DNA of 34,356 nt, from contig JANIHI010000017.1 in NCBI GenBank assembly GCA_024518585.1, positions 1 to 34,356 on the forward strand, written 5' to 3'. Below the pieces are notes generated by a model, which saw only the letters and a program-made list of their open reading frames with translations, made no database searches and had not been told where the DNA came from. This document shows, piece after piece, positions 24,131 through 31,192 of this stretch. This DNA comes from Methanolinea sp. (GTDB lineage Archaea > Halobacteriota > Methanomicrobia > Methanomicrobiales > Methanospirillaceae). A program made the translations under genes and the position numbers. The number at the start of each line of letters is the position of its first letter. Position 1 is the first letter of the stretch.

Positions 24131-24186
24131 GCGGGCATCTTTTCATAAATTCCCCTTCATTTTTGTCTTTTTCCAAATGAAACACC

Positions 24187-24205
24187 CATGATACCTCCGG
24201 GTCAC
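24187..24205. repeat. Short dispersed repeat, copy 2 of 2
   Basis: CATGATACCTCCGGGTCAC matches 21119-21137 with two mismatches. It lies in the convergent gap between S6e and the DUF2240 gene, 15 bases before the palindromic repeat copy 2. Confidence 0.3.
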
Positions 24206-24219
24206 TTGCTCCCCCTGGT

Positions 24220-24243
24220 GAAAAACGCGGATGCGTTTTATTC
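24220..24243. repeat. Palindromic intergenic repeat, copy 2
   Basis: Arms AAAACGC and GCGTTTT surround GGAT (24222-24239); the core GCGGATGC is identical to copy 1. Outside the hairpin there is little similarity to copies 1 and 3. Like them it is between convergent gene ends (S6e and DUF2240). Confidence 0.5.
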
Positions 24244-24309
24244 GAAATGGCTTTTGCCACTCTCAACAATTCGTCTGCCTGCCTCCCGATGAGAATCATG
24301 TCGTTTTTC

Positions 24310-24774
24310 CTATGGGGACTTCAGGACATGGTCCCGGAGGGACGGCAGGAGGTCCTGGAATTCAACCTGGTATTTTCGTGCCAGGATTACGACTGCCGCC
24401 TCTGTCATCAGGTTTCCGGAAAACTTCTCCTGGACGATCCTGTTGACCTCCGCGACAACAGCGCCCCGCGATAGACCAGCCTGTCTGGAGATCCGCAGCA
24501 TGAGGTCATCAACCGGGTCTGCCCGCTCAAAGACGGACGGGCCGGGTTTGTACCCTGGCGGGATATCGACGAGAGAGATATCGAACAGGGGGTGAATCAT
24601 GTCACCACTCGCCTCGACGAGGCCCTCTTCCAGGGCGCGCGCGATGATCCTGTTGGCCTGCTCGATGTTCATCCAGTGCTGTTTGAAGGCGAGGTAGTAG
24701 ACTATCTCGCTCTTCTTGAGGTGCTCCTTGTGGGCCTGCTTGAAGGGTGCTGCGATCGTAACAGAAAGGCTCAT
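24310..24774 (-). CDS. DUF2240 family protein
   Basis: A 154-residue soluble archaeal protein. It begins MSLSVTIAAPFKQAHKEHLK, continues with YYLAFKQHWMNIEQANRIIA and IHPLFDISLVDIPPGYKPG, and then a helical C-terminal half. This order is typical of DUF2240, a euryarchaeal family of unknown function whose helices suggest a winged-helix-like fold. ATG 24774 is preceded by TGGAGGACGGGG. No clear TATA box is seen close by. Confidence 0.75.
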   Translation of the reverse strand: MSLSVTIAAPFKQAHKEHLKKSEIVYYLAFKQHWMNIEQANRIIARALEEGLVEASGDMIHPLFDISLVDIPPGYKPGPSVFERADPVDDLMLRISRQAGLSRGAVVAEVNRIVQEKFSGNLMTEAAVVILARKYQVEFQDLLPSLRDHVLKSP

Positions 24775-24864
24775 CCCCGTCCTCCAGAAGAAACGTCCGC
24801 TTGTGGTACTCTGTCCTGCAGTGCTATCAACTGTTCGCCGTGCGCAGAAGAAGAGGAGAAAATG

Positions 24865-25107
24865 TCAACAATCGACGATTATCTCCTCGAGAAAACAACG
24901 AATGACGAAAAACAGGGTTACTTTCCTCCTTCCTGAATCCTCGCAAGGAAAAGGTGTACCTTTTTTGAGTGATTTGGCCCCGTTCTTTAAATCCTTCGTA
25001 TTTCCCCCCAATTGATTTACAATACGGTTATTGGAGCGAACGATTAATCCATGAGAATATTTATATTTTAATAGATACAATAAATATTCGACAAAAGTCG
25101 TATCCAT
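24865..25107 (-). CDS. Possible small protein, 80 residues, unrecognised
   Basis: A minus-strand frame with a strong ribosome binding site, AGGAGGAGGACAGTGTG before the ATG at 25107. It begins MDTTFVEYLLYLLKYKYSHG, is basic in the middle and hydrophobic at the C-terminus, and is AT-rich. No family is recognised. The start lies in the left arm of the inverted repeat at 25092-25158, so a hairpin in the message would involve the start codon. It may equally be a chance frame. Confidence 0.25.
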   Translation of the reverse strand: MDTTFVEYLLYLLKYKYSHGLIVRSNNRIVNQLGGNTKDLKNGAKSLKKGTPFPCEDSGRRKVTLFFVIRCFLEEIIVDC

Positions 25108-25158
25108 CACACTGTCCTCCTCCTACTCACTTGTGTACTCTTCTGGATACGACTTTTG
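25092..25158. repeat. 15-bp perfect inverted repeat
   Basis: CAAAAGTCGTATCCA (25092-25106) and TGGATACGACTTTTG (25144-25158) are perfect reverse complements around a 37-base loop, with a weaker inner CACAC/GTGT pairing. It lies downstream of the S8e stop on the minus strand. It could be a terminator or mRNA end structure, a target-like trace of a small mobile element, or a structured leader for the frame starting at 25107. Confidence 0.6.
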
Positions 25159-25238
25159 AAATCCCCGGGTCGAGTGCACCTTTTACGGGAGATTTCTGGA
25201 AAAAACCGGAAAAAAGTACGATAAAAAAAGTATGATAA

Positions 25239-25616
25239 TTACGGGATCAGGACCGCGTTAATGCTGCCTTCCTGGCCTGGCCTGCTGACGATGCGGGCAC
25301 GACCAATCTCGGTCCTGATGACGGCCCCCTTCGTGAGGAGGTTTCGCCTCACGTAATTGGGGTTTGCCACGTTCTCCTCGACCGTCTCTATCAGCGCCTT
25401 GCGGACGGTCCCCGTGCGGGGGTCTGCCACGTTTGCATATTCTGCACGCATGGTGCGGACCTTTGTGTTCCCGCCGGTGATCCGCACGATTGTCCTCCTG
25501 TCCTTGCCAATGTGACTGTCGGTGGGGGCCGACCCAATCTCCCGCCTCCTCTTGACGAGACGGAGACGGTACCTGCCTCCTGTTGGTTGCCTTACAGATC
25601 GTCCTTGCCAGAGCAT
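25239..25616 (-). CDS. rps8e: 30S ribosomal protein S8e
   Basis: A 125-residue archaeal/eukaryotic ribosomal protein with the typical start MLWQGRSVRQPTGGRYRLRL, the central TIVRITGGNTKVRTMRAEYA, and the end VSRPGQEGSINAVLIP. It has GGGGAGATAGA before its ATG and a TATA-like ATATTAAAA about 70 bases upstream. It is transcribed away from the DUF2240 gene across the AT-rich gap. Confidence 0.95.
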   Translation of the reverse strand: MLWQGRSVRQPTGGRYRLRLVKRRREIGSAPTDSHIGKDRRTIVRITGGNTKVRTMRAEYANVADPRTGTVRKALIETVEENVANPNYVRRNLLTKGAVIRTEIGRARIVSRPGQEGSINAVLIP

Positions 25617-25683
25617 TCTATCTCCCCTGTCTCTCTCCTTACCTTTTCTCTGCCGAACGGCACGGGTGGTCCCGGCCAGGGTC

Positions 25684-25693
25684 TTTTAATATT
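25684..25693 (-). promoter_or_regulatory. TATA box of the S8e gene
   Basis: Minus-strand AATATTAAAA lies about 70 bases before the S8e ATG, within the 105-base gap after hypB; the leader would be about 45-50 bases. A second AT run (AAATTTAATAGGG) lies about 25 bases further upstream. Confidence 0.5.
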
Positions 25694-25721
25694 TGCACCC
25701 AGCCCTATTAAATTTCACCCG

Positions 25722-26369
25722 TCACGCGAGGAGGGCATCGAGGATTGGCGAGACCCCCTCTCCCCTCTTCAGGTTAGTCCGAAACACCCTCATTCCCGGG
25801 TGGTACCGTTTCATGTCGTTCTCCATGCGGTCAAGGTTGGCCCCGACCAGGGGTGCCAGGTCGACCTTGTTGATAATCCCGATATCACAGTCGCGGAACA
25901 TCATGGGATGCTTGTTCACGACGTCGTCCCCTTCTGTTGAGCTGACGATGACGCACCTCTTCTCTGCCCCGAGGGGAAAGTCCGTGGGACAGACCATGTT
26001 CCCCACGTTCTCGATGAAGAGGATATCGATGGAATCAAGGTCGAGAGCCTCGAGGGCATGCTCGACCATGTGGGCGTCGAGGTGGCATTCCTTCCCGGTG
26101 TTCGCGTTGACCGCAGGGATGCCCAGGGCACAGATCCTCTTATAATCGTCGTCCCCATAGACGTCTCCCGCAATTGCTCCCGGTCTTAACCCCCGTTCCT
26201 GCAGGAGAGGCACGATTTGCTCGATCAGGGCGGTCTTGCCGGAGCCGATGGCGCCGAGGAGGTCAAACGCCCGCACCCTGTGTTCCCTGAGATGGCGGGC
26301 GTTTTCTTCCGCGATACGCCTGTTGACATCGTAGACATCCTTCTCGATCCGGACGTCGATATGGTGCAT
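25722..26369 (-). CDS. hypB: Hydrogenase nickel incorporation GTPase HypB
   Basis: A 215-residue GTPase that loads nickel into [NiFe] hydrogenases such as the Eha enzyme encoded at the left of the window. Motifs: P-loop LLGAIGSGKTALIEQ, NANTGKECHLDAHMV with the metal-binding Cys-His, FIENVGNMVCP, and NKVDLAP for guanine. The start at 26369 is chosen because the TATA box lies between it and the longer frame start at 26417. HypA is not adjacent. Confidence 0.93.
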   Translation of the reverse strand: MHHIDVRIEKDVYDVNRRIAEENARHLREHRVRAFDLLGAIGSGKTALIEQIVPLLQERGLRPGAIAGDVYGDDDYKRICALGIPAVNANTGKECHLDAHMVEHALEALDLDSIDILFIENVGNMVCPTDFPLGAEKRCVIVSSTEGDDVVNKHPMMFRDCDIGIINKVDLAPLVGANLDRMENDMKRYHPGMRVFRTNLKRGEGVSPILDALLA

Positions 26370-26393
26370 ACCAGAATTCTTGGATGCTGAACA

Positions 26394-26402
26394 GTTTATA
26401 GG
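26394..26402 (-). promoter_or_regulatory. TATA box of hypB
   Basis: Minus-strand CCTATAAAC is centred about 29 bases before ATG 26369, so transcription would begin almost at the start codon. This indicates a leaderless message and excludes the upstream in-frame ATGs. Confidence 0.6.
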
Positions 26403-26425
26403 TTCACCACCATACATGTGAAGGG

Positions 26426-26698
26426 ATGAAAGGCGAACGAATACTCTACCCGTGCTACTTCAATTCTGCCCTGAAACGGGGAGAGGGACGACGTGTCCCC
26501 CTTTCCCGTGCCGTCCGCGACCCCACCCTCGCCGACCTGGAAAGGGCAGCAAAGGGGTCAGGCCTTTCGTTTCGGCCGGAACAGAAACACTATCCCTCCC
26601 GGTGGTGGCTTAGGGAAGGCCGGATCGTTGTCCAGTGGGACGAGAGCAAGGAGAAACTCCTTAAGAAGATATCAGCCCTCCTGGGCAAGGGGAAGTGA
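26426..26698 (+). CDS. srp19: Signal recognition particle 19 kDa protein SRP19
   Basis: A 90-residue protein that binds the 7S RNA and prepares it for SRP54. Recognisable parts are ERILYPCYFNSALKRGEGRR at the start, VPLSRAVRDPTLADLERAAK, and KHYPSRWWLREGRIVV. Length is normal for archaea. It is divergent from hypB with only 56 bases between start codons, and is followed after four bases by the PHP gene. Confidence 0.93.
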   Translation: MKGERILYPCYFNSALKRGEGRRVPLSRAVRDPTLADLERAAKGSGLSFRPEQKHYPSRWWLREGRIVVQWDESKEKLLKKISALLGKGK

Positions 26699-26702
26699 GA
26701 GG

Positions 26703-27353
26703 GTGTACGACCTCCATACGCACACGACCATGACCGATGGTGAGATGCTCCCGATCGAGATCATCCGGAGGATGGCGGTCCTCGGGTATACTGAAGTGGC
26801 CATCACTGACCACGCTGATCCCACGAACCTCGCGACCCTCCTCCCAGCCCTTGAAAGGCTCATCCCGGCCGCCCGGGCCTTTGGCATCACCCTCCTGCCC
26901 GGTGTCGAGATCACCCACGTGCCACCCCCGATGATCCCGGAACTGGCCCGTGAGGCAAAGAGGTTGGGGGCACGCATCGTGGTCGTGCATGGAGAGACCC
27001 CGATGGAGCCCGTAGCCCCCGGGACCAACCTTGCAGCCTGCAGGTGTGAGCATGTGGATGTCCTCGCCCATCCGGGGCTCATCACCGGGGAGGAGGCAGA
27101 ATCGGCCCGTGAGCATGGGGTGGCACTCGAACTGACGTCACGGGGAGGGCACAACAGGACAAATGGTCATGTCGCCCATGCCGCCCTGGCTGCGGGGTGC
27201 GAGATCGTGATCAACTCGGACGCTCATGCCCCGGGAGACCTGCTCGATGCGCGCGCAAAAAACCTCGTCGGGAGGGGTGCCGGGCTCACCCGTGACCAAT
27301 GCGACCATATTCTATCTTTAAATATCGTGGATTGGGTATCTGGTAAAAAATAA
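26703..27353 (+). CDS. PHP-domain phosphoesterase, histidinol-phosphatase family
   Basis: A 216-residue PHP-fold metal enzyme. All metal motifs are present: YDLHTHTTMTDGE, ITDHADP, LLPGVEITHV, VVHGETPME, VDVLAHPGL and VINSDAHAPGD. The GTG at 26703 is chosen because the first metal motif directly follows; a longer frame to 26493 lies inside srp19. It probably hydrolyses a phosphate ester such as histidinol phosphate, but the substrate is not established, and related archaeal proteins include nucleases. Confidence 0.85.
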   Translation: MYDLHTHTTMTDGEMLPIEIIRRMAVLGYTEVAITDHADPTNLATLLPALERLIPAARAFGITLLPGVEITHVPPPMIPELAREAKRLGARIVVVHGETPMEPVAPGTNLAACRCEHVDVLAHPGLITGEEAESAREHGVALELTSRGGHNRTNGHVAHAALAAGCEIVINSDAHAPGDLLDARAKNLVGRGAGLTRDQCDHILSLNIVDWVSGKK

Positions 27354-27373
27354 TATTTATACATTTTCATTAC

Positions 27374-27440
27374 ATTTATATACTAAAAATTTCAATATAT
27401 ATAAATTACTAAACTCTTCGGTCTGTCGCCACAGACAGAG
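27374..27440 (+). promoter_or_regulatory. Promoter and leader hairpin of the gar1-tfb operon
   Basis: The 105-base AT-rich gap has TATA-like runs TTTATATAC (near 27376) and ATATATATAAAT (near 27398). Between them and the GTG at 27459 is a hairpin: GTCTGT-CGCC-ACAGAC (27421-27436), extended by CTCT with AGAG across a small bulge. If transcription starts near 27405 the hairpin is in the mRNA leader. Confidence 0.5.
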
Positions 27441-27458
27441 GAATAAGGGGCTTTTCGT

Positions 27459-27695
27459 GTGAAATCCATTGGTCTTGCTGTCCATGCCGTAGGGAAACGT
27501 ATCCTGGTGGTCCGGTGCGATCCGGCACAACTCCCCCGGCTCACCAGCGAGGTCATTGACAGGCGCATGAAGCCGGTTGGCAGGGTGGTCGACGTCTTTG
27601 GAAATGTTTCGTCGCCACTTGCCGCTGTTCTCTGTAAGGGGCCGTGTGCGGTGCCGGCTGGAGAGAAGTTATTCATTCGCCAGAAAAGGGAGTGA
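27459..27695 (+). CDS. gar1: H/ACA RNA-protein complex component Gar1
   Basis: A 78-residue protein of the Gar1 family, part of the H/ACA guide-RNA machinery that makes pseudouridine in rRNA. The fold-defining parts are GKRILVVRCDPAQLPRLTSE and RRMKPVGRVVDVFGNVSSPL, where Gar1 usually has Ile-Gly-x-Val-x-Asp-Val-Phe-Gly. The GTG at 27459 follows AAGGGG. It is six bases from tfb, an arrangement often seen in Euryarchaeota. Confidence 0.85.
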   Translation: MKSIGLAVHAVGKRILVVRCDPAQLPRLTSEVIDRRMKPVGRVVDVFGNVSSPLAAVLCKGPCAVPAGEKLFIRQKRE

Positions 27696-27701
27696 TGAGA
27701 C

Positions 27702-28712
27702 GTGCAGGAAGTTGAGAAGATCAAGGTTCTCCAGAAAGAGAGGGAAGCCCTCAGGACCAGGTTAAAAGAACGGGTCAAGGAACATGAGAAGAAGGCCGAA
27801 GACCATACCGAGAGGGTCTGCCCCGAGTGCGGGAGCCGCCAGCTCGTCCATGATTACGAACGTGCAGAGCTGGTATGCCAGAATTGTGGCCTCGTCATCG
27901 ACGAGGACTTCATCGACAGGGGGCCCGAGTGGCGTGCCTTTGACCACGACCAACGGATGAAGAGGTCCCGGGTGGGCGCCCCGATGACGTTCACCATCCA
28001 TGACAAGGGGCTCTCGACCATGATCGACTGGAGGAACAGGGATTCCTATGGCCGTGCGATATCGAGCAAGAACCGTGCACAGCTCTACAGGCTACGGAAG
28101 TGGCAGCGGCGTATCCGGGTGAGTAATGCAACAGAGAGGAACCTTGCATTCGCCCTCTCGGAACTCGACAGGATGGCCTCTGCCCTTGGGCTCCCCCGGA
28201 ACGTGCGGGAGACTGCCGCGGTTGTTTACCGGGACGCGGTCGACAAGAACCTCATCCGCGGCAGGAGTATCGAGGGGGTCGCGGCTGCCGCCCTGTACGC
28301 AGCATGCCGCCAGTGCAGTGTCCCCCGGACACTCGATGAGATCGCTGAAGTGTCCCGTGTGTCCCGCAAGGAGATCGGACGGACATACCGCTTCATCTCC
28401 CGTGAACTTGGCCTCAAGCTGCTCCCCACGTCCCCCATCGATTACGTGCCCCGCTTCTGCTCGGGCCTCAATCTCAAGGGAGAGGTCCAGAGCAGGGCAG
28501 TGGAGATTCTCAGGCAGGCAGGCGAGAGAGAACTGACGAGCGGGCGTGGTCCGACAGGAGTGGCAGCAGCTGCCATTTACATCTCCTCCATCCTCGGCGG
28601 CGAACGCCGGACACAGCGTGAAGTTGCAGAGGTTGCAGGCGTCACCGAGGTGACCATCCGCAACCGGTACAAAGAACTTGCAGAGAAACTCGATATCGAG
28701 ATTATTCTCTGA
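27702..28712 (+). CDS. tfb: Transcription initiation factor TFB
   Basis: A 336-residue archaeal TFIIB homologue that bridges TATA-bound TBP and RNA polymerase. It has an extended basic/coiled N-terminus (about 1-37), a zinc ribbon ([26 protein letters not shown]), the B-finger region with [19 protein letters not shown], and two cyclin repeats (about 145-330) with the DNA-contacting end [20 protein letters not shown]. The GTG at 27702 has GGGAGTGATG upstream. The T tract after the stop ends transcription. Confidence 0.97.
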   Translation: MQEVEKIKVLQKEREALRTRLKERVKEHEKKAEDHTERVCPECGSRQLVHDYERAELVCQNCGLVIDEDFIDRGPEWRAFDHDQRMKRSRVGAPMTFTIHDKGLSTMIDWRNRDSYGRAISSKNRAQLYRLRKWQRRIRVSNATERNLAFALSELDRMASALGLPRNVRETAAVVYRDAVDKNLIRGRSIEGVAAAALYAACRQCSVPRTLDEIAEVSRVSRKEIGRTYRFISRELGLKLLPTSPIDYVPRFCSGLNLKGEVQSRAVEILRQAGERELTSGRGPTGVAAAAIYISSILGGERRTQREVAEVAGVTEVTIRNRYKELAEKLDIEIIL

Positions 28713-28727
28713 TTTTTTTTTTTTTTT
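28713..28727 (+). terminator. T15 tract after tfb
   Basis: Fifteen consecutive T residues begin directly after the TGA stop of tfb, followed by more T-rich sequence (GGGATTTTTATTC). Long T tracts are the intrinsic terminators of archaeal RNA polymerase. Confidence 0.8.
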
Positions 28728-28850
28728 CCACGGGATTTTTATTCTCGCGTTTTCCTGATTTTCAGACCGGAAGCTATACTCCTGACCCTGCCGTGACCGT
28801 CCGGTCGCTTCAGGGAGCTTGAAATTTTTCAAAAAAGAAAGGAACCGCAA

Positions 28851-28922
28851 TGGACTCGACGGGATTCGAACCCGTGGCCTTCACGTTGCAAACGTGACGA
28901 TCTACCCCTGATCTACGAGCCC
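28851..28922 (-). tRNA. tRNA-Ala (anticodon TGC)
   Basis: A 72-nt cloverleaf with acceptor arms GGGCTCG and CGAGTCC. The G3:U70 wobble pair, the main alanine identity element, is present, and the discriminator is A73. The anticodon loop is TTTGCAA with anticodon TGC, and the T arm carries GGGTTCGAATCCC. CCA is not encoded. Confidence 0.96.
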
Positions 28923-28962
28923 TGTGCCTGCACACCTGCGGCATTCCATTTTTCGACGGAAT

Positions 28963-28975
28963 CCATATAGTTGTT
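28963..28975 (-). promoter_or_regulatory. Promoter element of tRNA-Ala(TGC)
   Basis: Minus-strand AACAACTATATGG, about 45 bases before the tRNA. The same AACAACTATAT occurs before the second tRNA-Ala at 29457-29470. CCATATAG may also serve as TATA box for the plus-strand gene at 29036. Confidence 0.5.
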
Positions 28976-29035
28976 ACTGATCGGTGGATCAAAAGGAAGA
29001 TGTGGCAACACCACCAATGATCGGCGCAGAAAGCC

Positions 29036-29221
29036 ATGGCGCAACTTATTATCGAACCTAAGAAAGGAAAGGACGGTCAGATTGAGTACGTCGTGAATTA
29101 CCACGACAAAAAGAGCGACAATTCGTTCACCATCACCACCACATCAGACCAGGATGAAGCACTCGAAAAGCTGAAAATGACCCTTCAGGGTGAAGTGCAG
29201 GCAATGGTGCAGAAGAAGTGA
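29036..29221 (+). CDS. Small soluble protein, 61 residues, unrecognised
   Basis: A charged 61-residue protein with a beta-beta-alpha look: QLIIEPKKGKDGQIEYVVNY, then SFTITTTSDQDEALEKLKMT and an amphipathic C-terminal helix. It is likely real because codon use and start context are normal and the protein is well balanced. No family is recognised with certainty. It lies between two tRNA-Ala genes on the opposite strand, and its 3' end faces palindromic repeat copy 3. Confidence 0.65.
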   Translation: MAQLIIEPKKGKDGQIEYVVNYHDKKSDNSFTITTTSDQDEALEKLKMTLQGEVQAMVQKK

Positions 29222-29239
29222 CCGGCACGAGGGGTCTCT

Positions 29240-29295
29240 TTAACGATGAAAATCGCATCCACGATTTTCATCTTGTATCCTCGTGTCTCTGAGAG
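29240..29295. repeat. Palindromic intergenic repeat, copy 3
   Basis: Arms GATGAAAATCG and CGATTTTCATC around CATCCA (29245-29272) form an 11-bp stem. Read on the minus strand, the flank GAGGATACAAGATG matches copy 1 (14820-14836) closely. It is between the convergent ends of the 61-residue gene and tRNA-Ala(CGC). Confidence 0.65.
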
Positions 29296-29354
29296 AGTCA
29301 CGTGGTTTTTTTGGGGCCACATCACCATGCCTGAAAATTTTTTAAAACTCCCGA

Positions 29355-29426
29355 TGGACTTGGCGGGATTCGAACCCGCGGCCTTTACGTTGCGAACGTA
29401 ACGATCTACCCCTGATCTACAAGCCC
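29355..29426 (-). tRNA. tRNA-Ala (anticodon CGC)
   Basis: A 72-nt cloverleaf with acceptor arms GGGCTTG and CAAGTCC, G3:U70 wobble and A73 discriminator, so alanine identity is clear. The anticodon loop is TTCGCAA, anticodon CGC. It is nearly identical to the tRNA-Ala at 28851-28922, differing in compensated stem pairs and the anticodon, which points to duplication. Confidence 0.96.
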
Positions 29427-29456
29427 AGGTCGGATTATGATATTTCTCGGGTAGCC

Positions 29457-29470
29457 GGATATAGTTGTTG
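29457..29470 (-). promoter_or_regulatory. Promoter element of tRNA-Ala(CGC)
   Basis: Minus-strand CAACAACTATATCC, about 35 bases before the tRNA 5' end; shares AACAACTATAT with the other tRNA-Ala promoter. Confidence 0.5.
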
Positions 29471-29544
29471 CCCGGGGAAAGGAGAGAGTCCTGCCGGAGA
29501 CTCCTCCCCCCCTGCACGGTGAAAAAAATACCTGGTCTTTCTTT

Positions 29545-29886
29545 TTAGTCGATCCAGTCGAGGATATCGTTCTCTTGCCCGGGACTCCGCCTCACCTGCC
29601 GTGGGAGGGAGAACTCGATGACTTTCTCCCGGGGAGCCCCCGCGGGGTTCCGCGGAGCAGGTTCCGGGAAGAGGGGGATGCTCCCGGTGTCGGTGCGAAA
29701 CGGGATCTCGTCGGCAAGGATGAGGGGTTTTGGAATCAGGGGCTGGTCGTCAGGGGGTGATGTGGCCACTCCCGGTGGCTCCGGGACCAGCGGCACACGT
29801 CGCTCGAGGAGGAAGTCGACATAGTCCTCCACTTCTTTCCGGAGGTCGGGAGGAAGCCTCGCAATCTTCTCGTCAAGGGGTGCCAT
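29545..29886 (-). CDS. DUF2281-like small protein
   Basis: A 113-residue protein. The N-terminal 30 residues (LDEKIARLPPDLRKEVEDYV, then DFLLERR) resemble DUF2281, a helical module also found in toxin-antitoxin antitoxins. The rest is Pro-rich and low in structure, ending ENDILDWID. No toxin-like gene is adjacent. It is the last gene of a minus-strand group beginning with thioredoxin, 45 bases after the aldolase. Confidence 0.55.
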   Translation of the reverse strand: MAPLDEKIARLPPDLRKEVEDYVDFLLERRVPLVPEPPGVATSPPDDQPLIPKPLILADEIPFRTDTGSIPLFPEPAPRNPAGAPREKVIEFSLPRQVRRSPGQENDILDWID

Positions 29887-29931
29887 GGGAGGGGACCATC
29901 CTTTTCTTCTCGTTTCTGATCCCGATGGGAT

Positions 29932-30501
29932 TTATTTTCTTTTGTCTTTCCCGGGACCCTGGTCTTTCGTCCTGCCGGCAAGGATGAGGACGCGACAGCT
30001 GTGCTCTGCAAGGGACGTGAGGATATAGGCCTCTTCGAGCGTCTTTCCTGCACAGAATGTCCCGTGTCCCCTGACGATGACGATGCTGTGCTCCTGGAGC
30101 AATGCCGTAACGTTATCTGCCATCTCTCTGCTGCCCGGTGCACCGGTCGCCACCGGGATCATGGCTGCGAACATCAGGCCCTCGCTGTCCTCCGGGACTA
30201 CCTCGTCCCGGTCAAGCGAGATGGCAACAGCATGGACAGGGTGGGCATGGACGATGGCCCCGTGCATACTTGAACGGTAGACCGCGCGGTGCAGCTGGTA
30301 CTCGCTGGATGCTTCCCGGGGGACATCCCCCTCGAGGGGGACAAAGACAGGTTCCCCGGGATTATCGAGGAACGCCCCCGTGCGGGTGATCAGGAAACCC
30401 CTGTCGCAGCGGACGCTCATGTTCCCAAAGTTAGCCGAGACGAGGCCTTCTGCATGGAGACGTCTTCCCACGCTCTCGAACTCCATTGCGTACATCGTCA
30501 T
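29932..30501 (-). CDS. Class II aldolase (fuculose-phosphate aldolase family)
   Basis: A 189-residue zinc aldolase. Motifs: SANFGNMSVR near the start, catalytic Glu region ASSEYQLHRAVY, zinc ligands in VHAHPVHAVAI, GHGTFCAGKTLEEAY, and the last His in AEHSCRVLIL. The methanocaldococcal homologue MJ1418 makes lactaldehyde, a precursor of the lactate in coenzyme F420, so a role in F420 synthesis is plausible; the neighbouring F420-dependent reductase fits. The start is ATG 30501. Confidence 0.85.
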   Translation of the reverse strand: MTMYAMEFESVGRRLHAEGLVSANFGNMSVRCDRGFLITRTGAFLDNPGEPVFVPLEGDVPREASSEYQLHRAVYRSSMHGAIVHAHPVHAVAISLDRDEVVPEDSEGLMFAAMIPVATGAPGSREMADNVTALLQEHSIVIVRGHGTFCAGKTLEEAYILTSLAEHSCRVLILAGRTKDQGPGKDKRK

Positions 30502-30539
30502 GGTTCACACCCGGGAAAAGGGGAGGGATAAAACCCCTG

Positions 30540-31190
30540 TTACCTGAACTCTATCCCGACATCCCTCATCCTGTTGAATCGGGCGATGTTGAGGAGGAGG
30601 GGCGTTAAGCATTCGACCATGCAGGACGCCGCAAGCGGTCCGGCATCGTAGGACTTCAGGTAGGGGACGCTGTTGATGAGTTCCATCACGGTTGCCTTTG
30701 CCTCCCGGTCATCGCTGCAGACAGGGACAGCAAGGTGCAGTTCCTGGTCGAGAGCCCGCCACTTGTTTGCGGCAACGGTATTGAACGCCGTGCAGAGACG
30801 GGCTCCCGGCGGGAGGAGTCTTTGAATCATCAATGCCGCGGACCCCTCGGGTGGGGGTGTATACACGAAATAATCGCGTTTTTCCATCGGGTTGACGGGA
30901 GAGACCACGATTTTCCCCGCGAGGCCCCGGAGGCCCGACACGGTCCCGGCAACATGAGAGAACGGCACGGCCAGGATGACGATATCGGACGTATCCACCG
31001 CCTCCTGGTTCGTCCTGCCCTCGCAGCTGCAGGGCAGCCCGCGCTGCCGCAGGGTCTGCAGGCAGCACTCGCTGCTGTGGACAGCCTTTTCCTCTTCGCG
31101 GGACCCGATGACAACCTCGTGCCGGGAGGAGAGCCTCATGGCAAGCCCCTCCCCGATATCCCCCGTCCCGCCCACGATTCCTATTTTCAC
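30540..31190 (-). CDS. npdG: F420H2:NADP+ oxidoreductase
   Basis: A 216-residue enzyme that moves hydride between reduced F420 and NADP+, giving NADPH for biosynthesis. The NADP-binding start is MKIGIVGGTGDIGEGLAMRL with GSREEEKA as the phosphate-binding region. The family middle is ILAVPFSHVAGTVSGLRGLA, PVNPMEKRDYF and FNTVAANKWRALDQ. Length is normal. It begins two bases after thioredoxin, so the two are co-transcribed, and the aldolase follows after 38 bases. Confidence 0.93.
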   Translation of the reverse strand: MKIGIVGGTGDIGEGLAMRLSSRHEVVIGSREEEKAVHSSECCLQTLRQRGLPCSCEGRTNQEAVDTSDIVILAVPFSHVAGTVSGLRGLAGKIVVSPVNPMEKRDYFVYTPPPEGSAALMIQRLLPPGARLCTAFNTVAANKWRALDQELHLAVPVCSDDREAKATVMELINSVPYLKSYDAGPLAASCMVECLTPLLLNIARFNRMRDVGIEFR

Positions 31191-31192
31191 GA

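Larger units (their letters stand above)
24775..25238. other. AT-rich gap between DUF2240 and S8e genes
   Basis: This 464-base stretch is much richer in A+T than the flanks. It holds the start signals of the DUF2240 gene, a 15-bp inverted repeat (25092-25158), a possible 80-residue minus-strand frame (24865-25107), and a 24-residue plus-strand frame (24862-24936, MSTIDDYLLEKTTNDEK...) with GAGGAGAAA before its ATG. These two frames overlap on opposite strands, so at most one is likely real. The composition may mark older foreign DNA. Confidence 0.5.

Noticed and set aside
29545-29886. DUF2281-like gene as part of a toxin-antitoxin pair
   Set aside because: No PIN, RelE or other toxin-like gene is next to it; the neighbour is a metabolic aldolase.
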